In this document: piece by piece, positions 1 through 8,607 of the stretch
Position numbering within the stretch: the stretch's first letter is position 1
How the letters are laid out: every line of letters starts with the position of its first letter
Origin: Candidatus Gastranaerophilales bacterium
GTDB lineage: Bacteria > Cyanobacteriota > Vampirovibrionia > Gastranaerophilales > Gastranaerophilaceae
Direction of reading: 5' to 3'
Assembly: GCA_944324135.1 (NCBI GenBank)
Contig: CALUVE010000018.1
Span: 1-42,702 of the forward strand
Length of the DNA: 42,702 nt
The notes under the pieces: generated by a model
Seen by the model: the letters and a program-made list of their open reading frames with translations, nothing else
What the model was told of the DNA's origin: nothing
Database searches by the model: none
Position numbers and translations under genes: made by a program

Positions 1-71
1 GACGTGGCGCAGCTTGGTAGCGTGCTACCTTGGGGTGGTAGAGGTCGCAGGTTCAAATCCTGTCGTTCCGA
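1..71 (+). tRNA. tRNA-Pro (anticodon GGG), 5' end cut by window
   Basis: Cloverleaf readable from D arm to acceptor. The anticodon stem is 25-29 paired with 37-41. The 7-base loop 30-36 puts GGG at 32-34, which reads proline CCC. The T-arm GTTCAAATC lies around 51-59. The 3' acceptor strand CGTTCCG (64-70) pairs with GACG at 1-4 plus three missing bases, so the first three nucleotides are outside the window. The discriminator A71 is followed at once by T-runs, so CCA is not encoded and must be added enzymatically. Confidence 0.93.
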
Positions 72-109
72 TTTTTTTTTATTGTTTTTAATAACAAAAA
101 ATTTTTTTT
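72..109 (+). terminator. T-rich tract after the tRNA, possible weak terminator
   Basis: Nine T residues follow the tRNA directly. An AT-only inverted repeat (TTGTT / AACAA around 82-95) and a second T-run at 102-109 come next. It could end tRNA transcription, but the stem has almost no GC pairs. Confidence 0.4.
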
Positions 110-130
110 AGAGGTTTTTACTCTGTCGTA

Positions 131-997
131 ATGAAAATAACAGGTCAATATATAAACACCCCTATTTATCATACGGAGTATAAGAGTTATACTCCGAGTT
201 TCGGCATTAGTTTCAAGATGCCGGCTTTGTTGTCTGATATTTTTGAAAAACATACCGCCTGTCCAGTGAACGGGGTTACTAAAATAAAAAATCTGCGCCC
301 CGGCAGATACGGTACGGAATGTCAGTATTCTACACCTTTAGAGCCTTTTGAATACAGCTGCGGGCTTAAGGAAATTAAAGGTTTGTACAAAAAAGGGCTT
401 TCAACAAACACTGACGCCTGGGCGGATGCTTTTCTTAAGTCTTCTGCAGATACTCCCATTTCTACATCATCGGTTCATGATTGTTCTGTGATGTATTTGT
501 TTAATAAAGATACAAATACTCATTTTTTGTACCATTCATATTACAATATGGAGGAAGACGAGTTTATTTTTTTGATAAAGAATTTTATGTCAGAGGGTTT
601 TAGCAGCGCAGAAATTTTACCCGGGTCGCGCACATGGTATATGCGCCATTTTGAAACTCTGCCGGTTATGCTGCAAGCTATTAAGGCAAGTAACAAAAAA
701 GCTGTTGTTAATGTTCGTCATTACAGTTCAAAGCTGCCCGAAGTCGTAGGGTATAAAGGTCATTTGTATGAAATTCCTAATGACAGAATAGCTTTAGGTT
801 TTAGCGATAAAGGGCAGGCAAGTTTCAAGATATGCGATGTGAGAGCGAAAGATATAATGGAAGAAATTGAATCGCATTCGCAATCTCATCAAAAACTGGA
901 AATGCTGCGAAAATGGTATGCAGAAAAAGGATTTGATAAAGAAATTTTGAATGTTATAAACGGGCTTTTGGACAAAATGCAGTCTTTAATTCCTTAA
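131..997 (+). CDS. Unknown protein, possible CheD/CNF1-like deamidase fold
   Basis: 288 residues, no signal peptide and no membrane segment. I do not recognise a named family. The N-terminus carries YTPSFGISF (residues 20-28), an F-x-G tag shared with other proteins in this window. Residues 118-135 (CSVMYLFN...THFLYH) put a Cys and a His 17 residues apart within alternating hydrophobic strands. This is the same spacing and strand pattern as the catalytic Cys/His of CheD glutamine deamidases, but the downstream CheD signature is not visible, so function is only a hypothesis. The start lacks a well-spaced Shine-Dalgarno: a GAGG lies about 15 bases upstream. The gene follows the tRNA and converges on the polymerase-like gene with a 16-base gap. 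Confidence 0.8.
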   Translation: MKITGQYINTPIYHTEYKSYTPSFGISFKMPALLSDIFEKHTACPVNGVTKIKNLRPGRYGTECQYSTPLEPFEYSCGLKEIKGLYKKGLSTNTDAWADAFLKSSADTPISTSSVHDCSVMYLFNKDTNTHFLYHSYYNMEEDEFIFLIKNFMSEGFSSAEILPGSRTWYMRHFETLPVMLQAIKASNKKAVVNVRHYSSKLPEVVGYKGHLYEIPNDRIALGFSDKGQASFKICDVRAKDIMEEIESHSQSHQKLEMLRKWYAEKGFDKEILNVINGLLDKMQSLIP

Positions 998-1013
998 TAT
1001 TAGAGATATAGAT

Positions 1014-2129
1014 TTAGTCTTTTTCAAAGAGTTTATAGTTGTTAAGTAAGGCTGAAAAGGCTAAGATTGAAAAATTTAAGTAATATACAGCTGGCAGATT
1101 TTCTGTGATGCCTTGGAACAGGCTTAATATTAAAATACTAATTAATGCCATATCATTATTTTTTGAAGCTTTTTTAATTAATATGGCATACGCTGTAATA
1201 AATATAAAAAACAGACATACACCATAATTTATCAGCAAATTTATATAAAAATTTTTGATTAACATCATATCGTGTGTAATTTTGATATGATTTCCAAAGA
1301 ATTTAAGCGGGAAACTGGCAAAACAATAACATGAGTTTCTTAACCTATAAGAAAGAAAATCATCAATCAGCAGGCCAAGCGGGTTTGCTATACAGTATAG
1401 TTTTGTCATAATAACAGAAAGTGCCGGACATAAAATGAGCAGACTTTCTGCAAAGTATGTAAGAAAATCTTTGTTTAGATATTTTTTTATATTCATAATT
1501 ACCAGGAGAATGACGAGTAAAAGAGAGGATGTTCTGGAATTTGTAAAGAAGAACGTGAGGCACAAAACTGAAAAAGTAAAGATATTGTCTTTAGAGCCCC
1601 AATTTTTCCATCTAAGGTATATGTGAGCCATACAAATTTGAAAAAGATATGCAGCAAATAAAGTTGGATTTAAAAAACCGTATGAATATCTTATTAAATT
1701 AGTTCCGGGGCGAAGAAACGAGATTATTTCTCCGTGTCCGAGAGCTGTCATTATAAGGATTGGTATTATGGCAGCAGTAGTTACGGCTAAAACGGTTTTG
1801 GAAATTTTTGTAAAGTTCACAGGGGGAACCGCCAGCAGCAAAAACCATAAAAAAGCCATTGAAGATTTGTAGCCTGAAGTTGACAGCAGTATGAGAGCTG
1901 TAATTACCAGATGCAGCAAGAATTTTTTTATATTGTAGGTTTTATAAACAAATATGTTGAATAAAATTCCAGCTGCGCACAGTATATTCATTAACATTTT
2001 TTGTTCGTCTAAGTATTTATAGATGTCAAAAATATAAACACTTGAGAAATATATGCTGAAAACTGCACCTACAGCATAAATAATGAAAAAAATATATATA
2101 GGTTTTATTTTTTGAAGTGATTTAATCAT
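1014..2129 (-). CDS. O-antigen polymerase/ligase-like membrane protein
   Basis: 371 residues made almost wholly of hydrophobic segments (about ten predicted membrane spans), with a longer polar stretch in the C-terminal half. NPTLFAAYLFQ near residue 150 and NSRTSSLLLVILL near residue 197 resemble the conserved N-x-x-F and S-R-T-S/G segments of Wzy/WaaL-type polysaccharide polymerases and O-antigen ligases. The likely role is linking repeat units or attaching glycan to a carrier at the periplasmic face of the inner membrane. Which of the two roles cannot be told from sequence alone. No glycosyltransferase is adjacent, so it is not within a classical O-antigen cluster. The ATG has no Shine-Dalgarno but a TATAAT ends eight bases upstream. 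Confidence 0.7.
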   Translation of the reverse strand: MIKSLQKIKPIYIFFIIYAVGAVFSIYFSSVYIFDIYKYLDEQKMLMNILCAAGILFNIFVYKTYNIKKFLLHLVITALILLSTSGYKSSMAFLWFLLLAVPPVNFTKISKTVLAVTTAAIIPILIMTALGHGEIISFLRPGTNLIRYSYGFLNPTLFAAYLFQICMAHIYLRWKNWGSKDNIFTFSVLCLTFFFTNSRTSSLLLVILLVIMNIKKYLNKDFLTYFAESLLILCPALSVIMTKLYCIANPLGLLIDDFLSYRLRNSCYCFASFPLKFFGNHIKITHDMMLIKNFYINLLINYGVCLFFIFITAYAILIKKASKNNDMALISILILSLFQGITENLPAVYYLNFSILAFSALLNNYKLFEKD

Positions 2130-2131
2130 TG

Positions 2132-2143
2132 ATTATAATTATA
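2132..2143 (-). promoter_or_regulatory. -10 element abutting the ATG of the polymerase-like gene
   Basis: On the minus strand TATAATTATAAT (two overlapping candidate hexamers) precedes the ATG at 2129. The upstream hexamer would start transcription about one base before the ATG, giving a leaderless or near-leaderless mRNA. No clear -35 and no Shine-Dalgarno are visible. Confidence 0.45.
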
Positions 2144-2172
2144 CAAGCCGATTTTACTCAAAAATCGGCTTG
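2144..2172 (-). terminator. Stem-loop after the prepilin gene
   Basis: A 12-bp perfect stem (2144-2155 with 2161-2172) with a 5-base loop, in the short gap between the stop of the prepilin gene (2186) and the start of the next minus-strand gene (2129). The sequence following it on the minus strand is AT-rich but not a run of T, so termination efficiency is uncertain. Confidence 0.55.
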
Positions 2173-2185
2173 AAAATCTTACTTA

Positions 2186-2917
2186 TTACCAGTATTGATA
2201 AGTTCTGCAAGAATCACCTTCCCATGTAACAGCCCACATTCCGTTTTCGTCATCTTCGGGCAGTTCTATAGAGTAGCACAATTCTTTTGATGTGCAGGCT
2301 CCAATATTATCAAAACGGCATTCATTGGTTTGGGTTAATTCCTCACTTACATCGAAAAGCTGACCTTTGCTTGAAAATCTAAATTTACGTAAATCTTTTA
2401 ATGCAGTGTTCGGCTGGCTTTTTGCATTGACATCTACAAAAACATCAAAACTTGTAAGGTTATCATCGGGAGTTACCCCGAAAACCATACCATCGCCTGT
2501 CATATACATATATTTTGTATCTTCCCATTTAAAAGGAGACGGGGTATCTTCATTTTCAATTTTATATTCTGCGGGCATTATCTCAGGTTTGAGGCTTCCT
2601 GTGGAATCATTAAATATTTGAAAAGCCCGTTTATGTTCTGTTGATACACAGGAGGTGTTATTCATAGCATTACAGCCTGAAAGAAATTTTAGGTTTGCAG
2701 TCTCAAAGAGTTCATCCCGCGCCATCATTAATTTATATCCGTTTGCTACAATAGTTTTGGCTTTTCCTACCTGTGTTTCTAATACTTTATCCTGAACATT
2801 GTTTAGTAGTGTAGGAATAGTCAGCGCTGCTACAACACCGATTATTCCCAAAGTTATCAAGACTTCTGCCAGAGTAAAACCCGAAGTTTTTGCGGATGCC
2901 AAAATTTTATTTTTCAT
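2186..2917 (-). CDS. Type IV prepilin-like / pseudopilin protein
   Basis: 243 residues from the chosen ATG at 2917. That start has a good AGGAG five bases upstream and gives a short basic leader ending in SGFTLAEVLITLGIIG. This is the class III prepilin signal: cleavage would fall after the Gly, Phe becomes the N-methylated first residue, and Glu is at +5. About 20 hydrophobic residues follow, then an alpha-helix (LLNNVQDKVLETQVGKAK) and a soluble C-terminal domain with several Cys, probably in disulfides. It should be processed by a PilD-type peptidase and assembled in a type IV pilus or type II secretion pseudopilus. No assembly genes lie nearby; orphan prepilins of this kind are common in the presumed lineage. 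The longer reading frame starting at 2980 has no ribosome site. Confidence 0.85.
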   Translation of the reverse strand: MKNKILASAKTSGFTLAEVLITLGIIGVVAALTIPTLLNNVQDKVLETQVGKAKTIVANGYKLMMARDELFETANLKFLSGCNAMNNTSCVSTEHKRAFQIFNDSTGSLKPEIMPAEYKIENEDTPSPFKWEDTKYMYMTGDGMVFGVTPDDNLTSFDVFVDVNAKSQPNTALKDLRKFRFSSKGQLFDVSEELTQTNECRFDNIGACTSKELCYSIELPEDDENGMWAVTWEGDSCRTYQYW

Positions 2918-3028
2918 ACTCTCTCCTGTATTATAACCTGATAAAATTTTTATAAGATTAATTATATTATAAAAAGCCATTTATGGCAAAGATGATAAAG
3001 TTTTTTAATAAAGCAGGTTTGTGATAAT

Positions 3029-4507
3029 TTAAACTTCTTTTTTGATTATAACTTCCGGTCGGTTTATGAGTTCTTTTGTTATTACAAAATCCTCCTGCAT
3101 ATTTGCAAGTTTTGGGGAGGGGATATTTTTTTGCGGGATATTCAGCTGAATTTCTGTCGGGATAAACCTTGCGTAATTCATGTGATAAACTTTACCGTCT
3201 GTGTCTATCAGCCTTTCCATAATGTATTTGTGGTAACGTCCGTCTTCTTGCAAATTTCTGATAACTTCTTTCATGGTGGCATCATATTCCAGAAGAGGGG
3301 CTTTTATCCCGAATTCCTCCATAAATTTTTTCATTCTGCCGGAGGAATTCAAAGAGGTATCAAGGTGGTTTATTTTCAGGAGGAGATTTACCATTTTTTC
3401 ATCCATCATATCCTGCGATTTAATATATTTCCGGCTGCCGTTTAAGTCTTTGTTGTAAAGCTCGCCAACCCTTTCTATAATATCTTCTGCAAGATTGCGG
3501 AGATTTTTTGTGGTAAATCCTCCGGCATTTTGGGCATTAGAGTCAAAGCTGCGGATAAGTATATGGAATTTAGGGTTTTCAATCAGCGGGGTGAATGTGA
3601 AAATGGTATTTGCCATATTATCAACATAGCGTTCACGGAGCCTTTTAGCTTTATCAAAGTCACCGTTTTTGAAAGCTTTTCTTGAAGCCACGTAGGAGGC
3701 ATTAAATACATTGATTGAAAGGTTAAAGGCATTCAGTTTTTCCATATTTTGGGGGGCGGAAAAATATTCTGCGTATTTTTCTGCGCGTTGCTGCATTTTG
3801 GTGTTATTGCGATTCCATCCGGAGGTGTCAAAGGCTGTACGCCTGCCAAGTGATTCGTAAAGTTCTGTTGAAAGCTCCGTAAAATCATACACGCGCCCTT
3901 TTTTATCTTTTATTGCCAAATCCATGCAGTCTGCGTCATAAAAAAGTTCTGTTGTCTGGTCTATTATATCTTTTCGTGTTACAGGGTTGTTTTGACCGTA
4001 AATATCAAGCCCTTGAAATCTTTTGCGCAGGGTTTTAAATCCTCTTGTTATTGTTGTGAAATCTTCCCAGCTCATTTCTCTGTTTTGTGGTTTAGCGTCT
4101 GCATAGCAGTGGGCGCACATATTTTTGCAACCCCGTTTGACTGCAATTACGTGGAGATTTTCGCTTAGATACTGGATTTCTTTCATCGTCAAACCTTTGA
4201 ATACTTTTATTCCGTATTGCAGTCCCTCTATATATTCCATACTGTAATTTCTCAGCCAGAAACTGTCCTGCTGGTTGGTTCGTTCAATATAATTTTTCAG
4301 CTTTTTGACAGCACTTTGTGCGTGCAAATATTCTGCAATGTGTTGAAATTCTTTTAATGGATTTCCGCTAAAGCTTACGGGCGCAGGATCTGACTGTATA
4401 TAATTGTCTGATATAACGCTATACCGTGTCTGTATAGCCGCAGGTGCGGTAGTTGTTTTTGGCTGTATTTTTGGCGTGGTATATGTTTGGATGTTTTGAA
4501 TTTTCAT
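3029..4507 (-). CDS. Radical SAM protein, substrate unknown
   Basis: 492 residues. The sequence RGCKNMCAHCYADAKP contains the CX3CX2C cluster (C127, C131, C134) that binds the [4Fe-4S] used to cleave S-adenosylmethionine, followed by the usual aromatic residue. The first roughly 45 residues are a Thr/Pro/Gln-rich tail ending in PVSFSGNP, the lineage F-x-G tag. The remainder (for example FDTSGWNRNN and the long helical C-terminal half) matches no radical SAM subfamily I can name, and no SPASM-type extra Cys cluster is obvious. Neighbours (prepilin, acyltransferase) give no substrate hint. The start lacks a Shine-Dalgarno. A likely -10 (TACAAT) sits about 25 bases upstream. Confidence 0.82.
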   Translation of the reverse strand: MKIQNIQTYTTPKIQPKTTTAPAAIQTRYSVISDNYIQSDPAPVSFSGNPLKEFQHIAEYLHAQSAVKKLKNYIERTNQQDSFWLRNYSMEYIEGLQYGIKVFKGLTMKEIQYLSENLHVIAVKRGCKNMCAHCYADAKPQNREMSWEDFTTITRGFKTLRKRFQGLDIYGQNNPVTRKDIIDQTTELFYDADCMDLAIKDKKGRVYDFTELSTELYESLGRRTAFDTSGWNRNNTKMQQRAEKYAEYFSAPQNMEKLNAFNLSINVFNASYVASRKAFKNGDFDKAKRLRERYVDNMANTIFTFTPLIENPKFHILIRSFDSNAQNAGGFTTKNLRNLAEDIIERVGELYNKDLNGSRKYIKSQDMMDEKMVNLLLKINHLDTSLNSSGRMKKFMEEFGIKAPLLEYDATMKEVIRNLQEDGRYHKYIMERLIDTDGKVYHMNYARFIPTEIQLNIPQKNIPSPKLANMQEDFVITKELINRPEVIIKKEV

Positions 4508-4566
4508 TTTTACGGGTTTTATTCAAGTGAATTGTATCTATATAAGTTTCGTAAAAAATTTTTTTG

Positions 4567-5670
4567 CTATTGTTTTGCATAAATCAGGCATGCTGCAAGT
4601 TTATCTACAGTATTCTTTTTCAAAAACTTTAAAACAACTCCTGAATAGGTAGTTATAAGCATTGTCAGTACAAAGTACAGGTAAGTGTTTTGGACAGGGT
4701 TATAAATCCAGTAGATGTCGTGTGCCTCTATCATATTTAGCGGAAGTTTGTTGATTGTAAGAATTGTTATTGTCATCAAATACATAACAAGCAGATGGTT
4801 TGCCATAATGTGATAGGTGTTTTCGCCGATTAGTTTAAGGAATTTGATATCCTTAATGTATTTGTAAGTAACATCAATAAACAACAGAGAAAACCAAATA
4901 CCGGTCAAACTTGTGAGTATCGGAACTATTATCTGGTCGTCAAATCTTGCCCATACAAGCACATAACTTAGGCCGATGCCGTGTTCATGAGTGTAATCTC
5001 TGTTGAAGTGCCAGAGTATTGCCTGTAGACAAATTACAAATCCTGCAGCTTTCGGAGAAAAAATGTTGTAATTGCCGCGGATTTTGTGGACGTATAAATG
5101 TCCAAGATACACAAAAAATATAGAAAACATCGTTCTTATTAAAACCAAGTTCCATGATGAAATGTCAATAACCTTGGAAAGCGGGATTGCGGAAAGTCCA
5201 AGTATGGTGTAGAAAATCCCTCTGACAATTTCGCTGGTGTTACGGAAAAATTTCTGGCAGAAAAGAAACACAATCATTGTTATGAATAACTGCGGCACAA
5301 ACCACATCGGACAGGACAAATCAAACTGATGACCGTTTAAAAACGGAGTGAGGAAAAAGTTTTTCCAGCTTAATTCCATCCCCCAGAACTTCCCTGTGTA
5401 TTTTGCGATAATTATTGTTATCACCATATAAAATGCTGAATACAGATAATATAATACAAGCAGACTTTTGATTCGTCTTTTTATAAAATCAAAAACAGCA
5501 TCAAGATATTTGTCTTTAAACAACATTCCGGAGATAAAAAAGAATAAAGACAGCTGGAACGAATACGGCGGAAACATTCCGAACAGTGAAAATTCCAGAT
5601 GTCCTGAAACGACAAGAGAAATTGCCAGACATTTTAAGAGGTTGATTTTATCCGAAAAAACTTTGTCCAT
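4567..5670 (-). CDS. Acyltransferase family 3 membrane protein (OafA-like)
   Basis: 367 residues with about ten hydrophobic spans. It begins with the family's typical NLLKCLAISLVVSGHLEF, including the conserved His in the first span, and continues with FFFISGMLFKDKY and a basic loop (FIKRRIKSLL). This is the Pfam Acyl_transf_3 architecture. Members move acetyl or other acyl groups across the inner membrane onto sugars of surface glycans. It lacks an appended SGNH domain, so a partner might be needed for some reactions. No specific acceptor can be deduced. The ribosome site is weak (AGG about 12 bases upstream). Confidence 0.85.
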   Translation of the reverse strand: MDKVFSDKINLLKCLAISLVVSGHLEFSLFGMFPPYSFQLSLFFFISGMLFKDKYLDAVFDFIKRRIKSLLVLYYLYSAFYMVITIIIAKYTGKFWGMELSWKNFFLTPFLNGHQFDLSCPMWFVPQLFITMIVFLFCQKFFRNTSEIVRGIFYTILGLSAIPLSKVIDISSWNLVLIRTMFSIFFVYLGHLYVHKIRGNYNIFSPKAAGFVICLQAILWHFNRDYTHEHGIGLSYVLVWARFDDQIIVPILTSLTGIWFSLLFIDVTYKYIKDIKFLKLIGENTYHIMANHLLVMYLMTITILTINKLPLNMIEAHDIYWIYNPVQNTYLYFVLTMLITTYSGVVLKFLKKNTVDKLAACLIYAKQ

Positions 5671-5833
5671 AATTGTTTAACCTTTATGTAGTTATATGAT
5701 AATATTTTTATCCAATCCTAAAAGTTGCACGTGATGTGCCTTTTAGGCTGGTTTGAATCGTCCGGTACAATTTGTTCAAACATATTTTATTATAGCCGGC
5801 GGAAATTTTTTATACAGAGAATTCTCCGGCATT

Positions 5834-5848
5834 TTTACAATTTGTAAA
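5834..5848. promoter_or_regulatory. 15-bp palindrome upstream of the phosphate operon
   Basis: TTTACAA-T-TTGTAAA, perfect 7-base arms around one central T, about 65 bases before the DUF47 start and within a 243-base gap between divergent genes. It has the form of a dimeric repressor or activator operator. It does not resemble the E. coli PhoB box as I know it. I see nothing else definite in this gap. Confidence 0.45.
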
Positions 5849-5913
5849 TAAATACTATGCAAAGAGCTTTGTTTTAAGTATGCTATCCGTGAGTATGAAT
5901 AAGGAGATTTATC

Positions 5914-6555
5914 ATGCCTAAATTTAATTTGATGTCTTATATTATGCCGCCTGAGGACAAAATGTTCTTTACTTATTTTCAGGATAGTGCAGAAATTTGC
6001 AGAAAGTCAGCCTGTCTTTATGACAATATTATGCATAATCAGTTGACCGATGAGTATAAAGAAAAAGCTTTGAAATACAAGAAAAAAGGAAAACTTTCTT
6101 ATAAAGCTATTCTTAAACAGTTGAACAAAAGTTTTATAACCCCGCTGGAGAGAGAAGATATTCAAACCATTGCGGTTCAGTTAAATAAAATCAATAAAAA
6201 AATTATTAAAGCCTGTCTTAATTTGGAAGTGTATAGATTAAATAATTACACTGATGAAATGAAAGAACAGGCTTTAACTTTGGTTCAGGCAACCGAAAAA
6301 CTCGGAGAAATTGTTAAAATTTTCAAAAAAGTTTCCGATGTCGAAAAAATTACAAAACTGAATATTGAAATGAAAGAAATAGAAGCACACGGTGATGAAA
6401 TTCACCGCCGCGCAATGAGTAATCTCTTCTCAGGCAAGTATGAAGCTATTGAAGTTATTAAACTCAGAGATATGTACAAAGAAATTGAAAATGCTTTTGA
6501 TGCGTGCTTCTATGTAACAGACACTATTTTGAATGTCGTATTAAAACAATCGTAG
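5914..6555 (+). CDS. DUF47 / PhoU-like accessory protein of PiT
   Basis: 213 residues, almost entirely charged amphipathic helices, matching the DUF47 (TIGR00153) family of PhoU-like four-helix bundles. The family is routinely encoded just before a PiT phosphate permease and is thought to control or assemble it. The MPKFNLMSYIMPPEDKMFF start and the motif EAHGDEIHRRAMSNLF, equivalent to the family's metal-binding E-x-x-x-D segment, support this. AAGGAG lies seven bases before the ATG. The stop is 7 bases from the permease start, so the two are co-transcribed. Confidence 0.92.
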   Translation: MPKFNLMSYIMPPEDKMFFTYFQDSAEICRKSACLYDNIMHNQLTDEYKEKALKYKKKGKLSYKAILKQLNKSFITPLEREDIQTIAVQLNKINKKIIKACLNLEVYRLNNYTDEMKEQALTLVQATEKLGEIVKIFKKVSDVEKITKLNIEMKEIEAHGDEIHRRAMSNLFSGKYEAIEVIKLRDMYKEIENAFDACFYVTDTILNVVLKQS

Positions 6556-6562
6556 GTAATTT

Positions 6563-7579
6563 ATGACTATAACAATATTACTTTTAATAGCTGTAGTTGT
6601 GATTGCTCTTGTGTTTGAATTTATAAACGGTTTTCATGACTGTGCAAACGCAATCGCGACTGTGGTATCCACAAAAGTTTTATCCCCGAAACAGGCAGTA
6701 TTGTTTGGCGCAAGTCTTGAATTTGTCGGAGCTCTCACAGGTACTCACGTTGCCAAGACTATAGGTTCAGGCATTGTAAATGCTGAAATGATTACTCTCA
6801 CTGTAATTTTTTGCGCACTGGCTGCTGCTGTTATATGGAATTTATTCACATGGTGGCTCGGACTTCCGTCAAGTTCTTCTCATGCTCTAATCGGCGGACT
6901 CCTCGGGGCTACTATTGTAAAAGCCGGTGTTGATGCAGTACATGTTCATACATTGATGGACAAAGTTATAATCCCGATGTTTACATCTCCGGTTCTTGGA
7001 TTTTGTGCAGGCTTTACTTTGATGCTGATTTTAGCGTGGTTTATTCTCCTGACACGGGTGCATCCGGATAAGGTTAATAAAAAATTCAGAAAGCTGCAGC
7101 TTCTCTCATCCGGTTTGATGGCATTAAGCCACGGTTCAAATGATGCCCAAAAAACAATGGGTATTATTACTCTGGCACTTCTTGCCGGCGGGGTCCTCCA
7201 CAAAAGTCCGACAGGTGATTTTGAAATCCCTATTTATGTAATTATCATCTGTGCGTTGACAATGGCTGCAGGTACTATGAATGGCGGATGGAAAATTATC
7301 AAAACAATGGGACATAAAATTATCAAACTGAAACCTATCCACGGGTTTGCGGCTGAAACCTCTGCTGCAGGTTTGATTTTAACAGCATCTCATTTCGGGA
7401 TTCCGTTGAGTACAACCCACGTAATTTCTACGGCAATTATGGGTGTCGGCTCTACTCTCCACGCTCACGCCGTTAAATGGAATATTGTAGGGAATATTGT
7501 TACCGCCTGGGTTCTGACTATACCGGCATGTATGATTATTTCTTCCGTAATTTACTTTTTGATTTATAAAATATTTTAA
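6563..7579 (+). CDS. pit: PiT-family inorganic phosphate transporter
   Basis: 338 residues, about ten membrane spans, a normal length for bacterial PiT permeases. The two inverted repeats carry the hallmark motifs: NGFHDCANAIAT (22-33) in the first half and HGSNDAQKTMG (190-200) in the second, with the central polar loop between them. It should import phosphate, usually as a metal-phosphate complex, driven by a proton or sodium gradient. It follows its DUF47 partner after 7 bases with a TAGGT ribosome site. AT-rich DNA follows without an obvious terminator. Confidence 0.95.
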   Translation: MTITILLLIAVVVIALVFEFINGFHDCANAIATVVSTKVLSPKQAVLFGASLEFVGALTGTHVAKTIGSGIVNAEMITLTVIFCALAAAVIWNLFTWWLGLPSSSSHALIGGLLGATIVKAGVDAVHVHTLMDKVIIPMFTSPVLGFCAGFTLMLILAWFILLTRVHPDKVNKKFRKLQLLSSGLMALSHGSNDAQKTMGIITLALLAGGVLHKSPTGDFEIPIYVIIICALTMAAGTMNGGWKIIKTMGHKIIKLKPIHGFAAETSAAGLILTASHFGIPLSTTHVISTAIMGVGSTLHAHAVKWNIVGNIVTAWVLTIPACMIISSVIYFLIYKIF

Positions 7580-7692
7580 TCTTAGTTATAGAAAAAATTT
7601 TTTTGTTATTTTGTATTTTAATTTTGTACATGTGGCAAAAAAATTTTTTTTCATATTTTATCTTATCACGTACTCAAATAACGGAGACAAAA

Positions 7693-8007
7693 ATGATTTC
7701 AACAACCGGCTGCAATTCTACCCCGACATTTACCGGATTTTATAAAGTAAAAGGGCCTGCAAGTGAGTTGCGTCCTCTTGTGCATCCTATTAAAGAAGCT
7801 TTTCCTGATAGTTTTGTGTTTTTTAAAGACAAAACTAAGTGGAGGAGAACTTTGTATATTCTGACAGGCAAGCATCAGGATAAATTTGTAGAAAATATCG
7901 GGAAAGTCGATTTTATGGATTTGAAAGAACAGGTTGAAAAGTTCCTTGGAGAAAAGGCTTCCAAAATAAAATTGAAAAAAATTAAAAAAATGATAGATAA
8001 AAAATAA
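7693..8007 (+). CDS. Small lineage-type protein with F-x-G tag
   Basis: 104 residues from the ATG at 7693, chosen because GGAG lies six bases upstream; the frame extends further upstream but without a ribosome site. It starts MISTTGCNSTPTFTGFYKVKG, another copy of the short T/S-F-T-G element seen in this window. The body is a predicted alpha/beta domain with a very basic Lys-rich end (KIKLKKIKKMIDKK). There are no membrane segments. I do not recognise a function. Confidence 0.7.
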   Translation: MISTTGCNSTPTFTGFYKVKGPASELRPLVHPIKEAFPDSFVFFKDKTKWRRTLYILTGKHQDKFVENIGKVDFMDLKEQVEKFLGEKASKIKLKKIKKMIDKK

Positions 8008-8019
8008 TTTTTAGTCTTT

Positions 8020-8607
8020 TTAGTTTTGTTTAAACCATTCAAGAAGCGGTCTTATTTCACCAAATTCCAATCCGTCAATTCCTTTTGTTAATTCATTAAT
8101 CATATAGTTTAAGTCAGGCGGGTGGGGGAGGAAATTTTTTGTGCCGTAAGAGTTAAATTTTTCCATATCAACAAGGGAATTTTCTCTGTCATAAATTTCC
8201 GAGTAATTCAGTCCTATTTTACAGCATTGAGGAAGTTTCACAACTTTTTGTCCGTTGATTTCGTCAAATGCAGCCAGCCCGAAAGTCCTGCATATTATTC
8301 CGCGTCTTTCATAGAGTGCGCATTTACTATCAATTAAGAAAGGGCATCTGTGCAGGAATTTACCATCAGACGGTTTATTTGCGAGCAGTTCTGTGATATT
8401 TTTTTTAATTTTTTGTTTGGTTTCAGCGGGAAGTTTTACAAATCCTGCCATAAGATATTCCATCTCAAGACGGGAAAACGGATATTCACCTGTTTCGCAG
8501 CAATCAGTACATCCTGCTTTACAGTGAATAAAAGGTTTCTGTTCCAGAAAACATTGCTGCAGATAATTATCAATGACTTCAAGATATTTTTCGTATAGTT
8601 TCAGCAT
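8020..8607 (-). CDS. YkgJ-family cysteine-cluster protein
   Basis: 195 residues. The N-terminal HCKAGCTDCC (C29, C33, C36, C37) followed by CPFLIDSKCALYERRGIICRTFG (C88, C96, C106) is the signature of the YkgJ / CxxCxxCC zinc- or iron-chelating family (PF03692). An additional CC at 128-129 may join the site. Biochemical role is unknown in general; a metal cluster carrier or modification enzyme has been suggested. Its ATG overlaps the end of the upstream aldolase gene by 7 bases, so translation is coupled and the two products may act together. Confidence 0.88.
   Translation of the reverse strand: MLKLYEKYLEVIDNYLQQCFLEQKPFIHCKAGCTDCCETGEYPFSRLEMEYLMAGFVKLPAETKQKIKKNITELLANKPSDGKFLHRCPFLIDSKCALYERRGIICRTFGLAAFDEINGQKVVKLPQCCKIGLNYSEIYDRENSLVDMEKFNSYGTKNFLPHPPDLNYMINELTKGIDGLEFGEIRPLLEWFKQN

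Noticed and set aside
53-253. Minus-strand frame over the tRNA and the start of the first gene
   Set aside because: It overlaps the tRNA and a better-supported gene; no ribosome site and no protein features.
1014-2129. Firm call of WaaL ligase
   Set aside because: The visible motifs are shared by ligases and Wzy polymerases, and no cluster context separates them.
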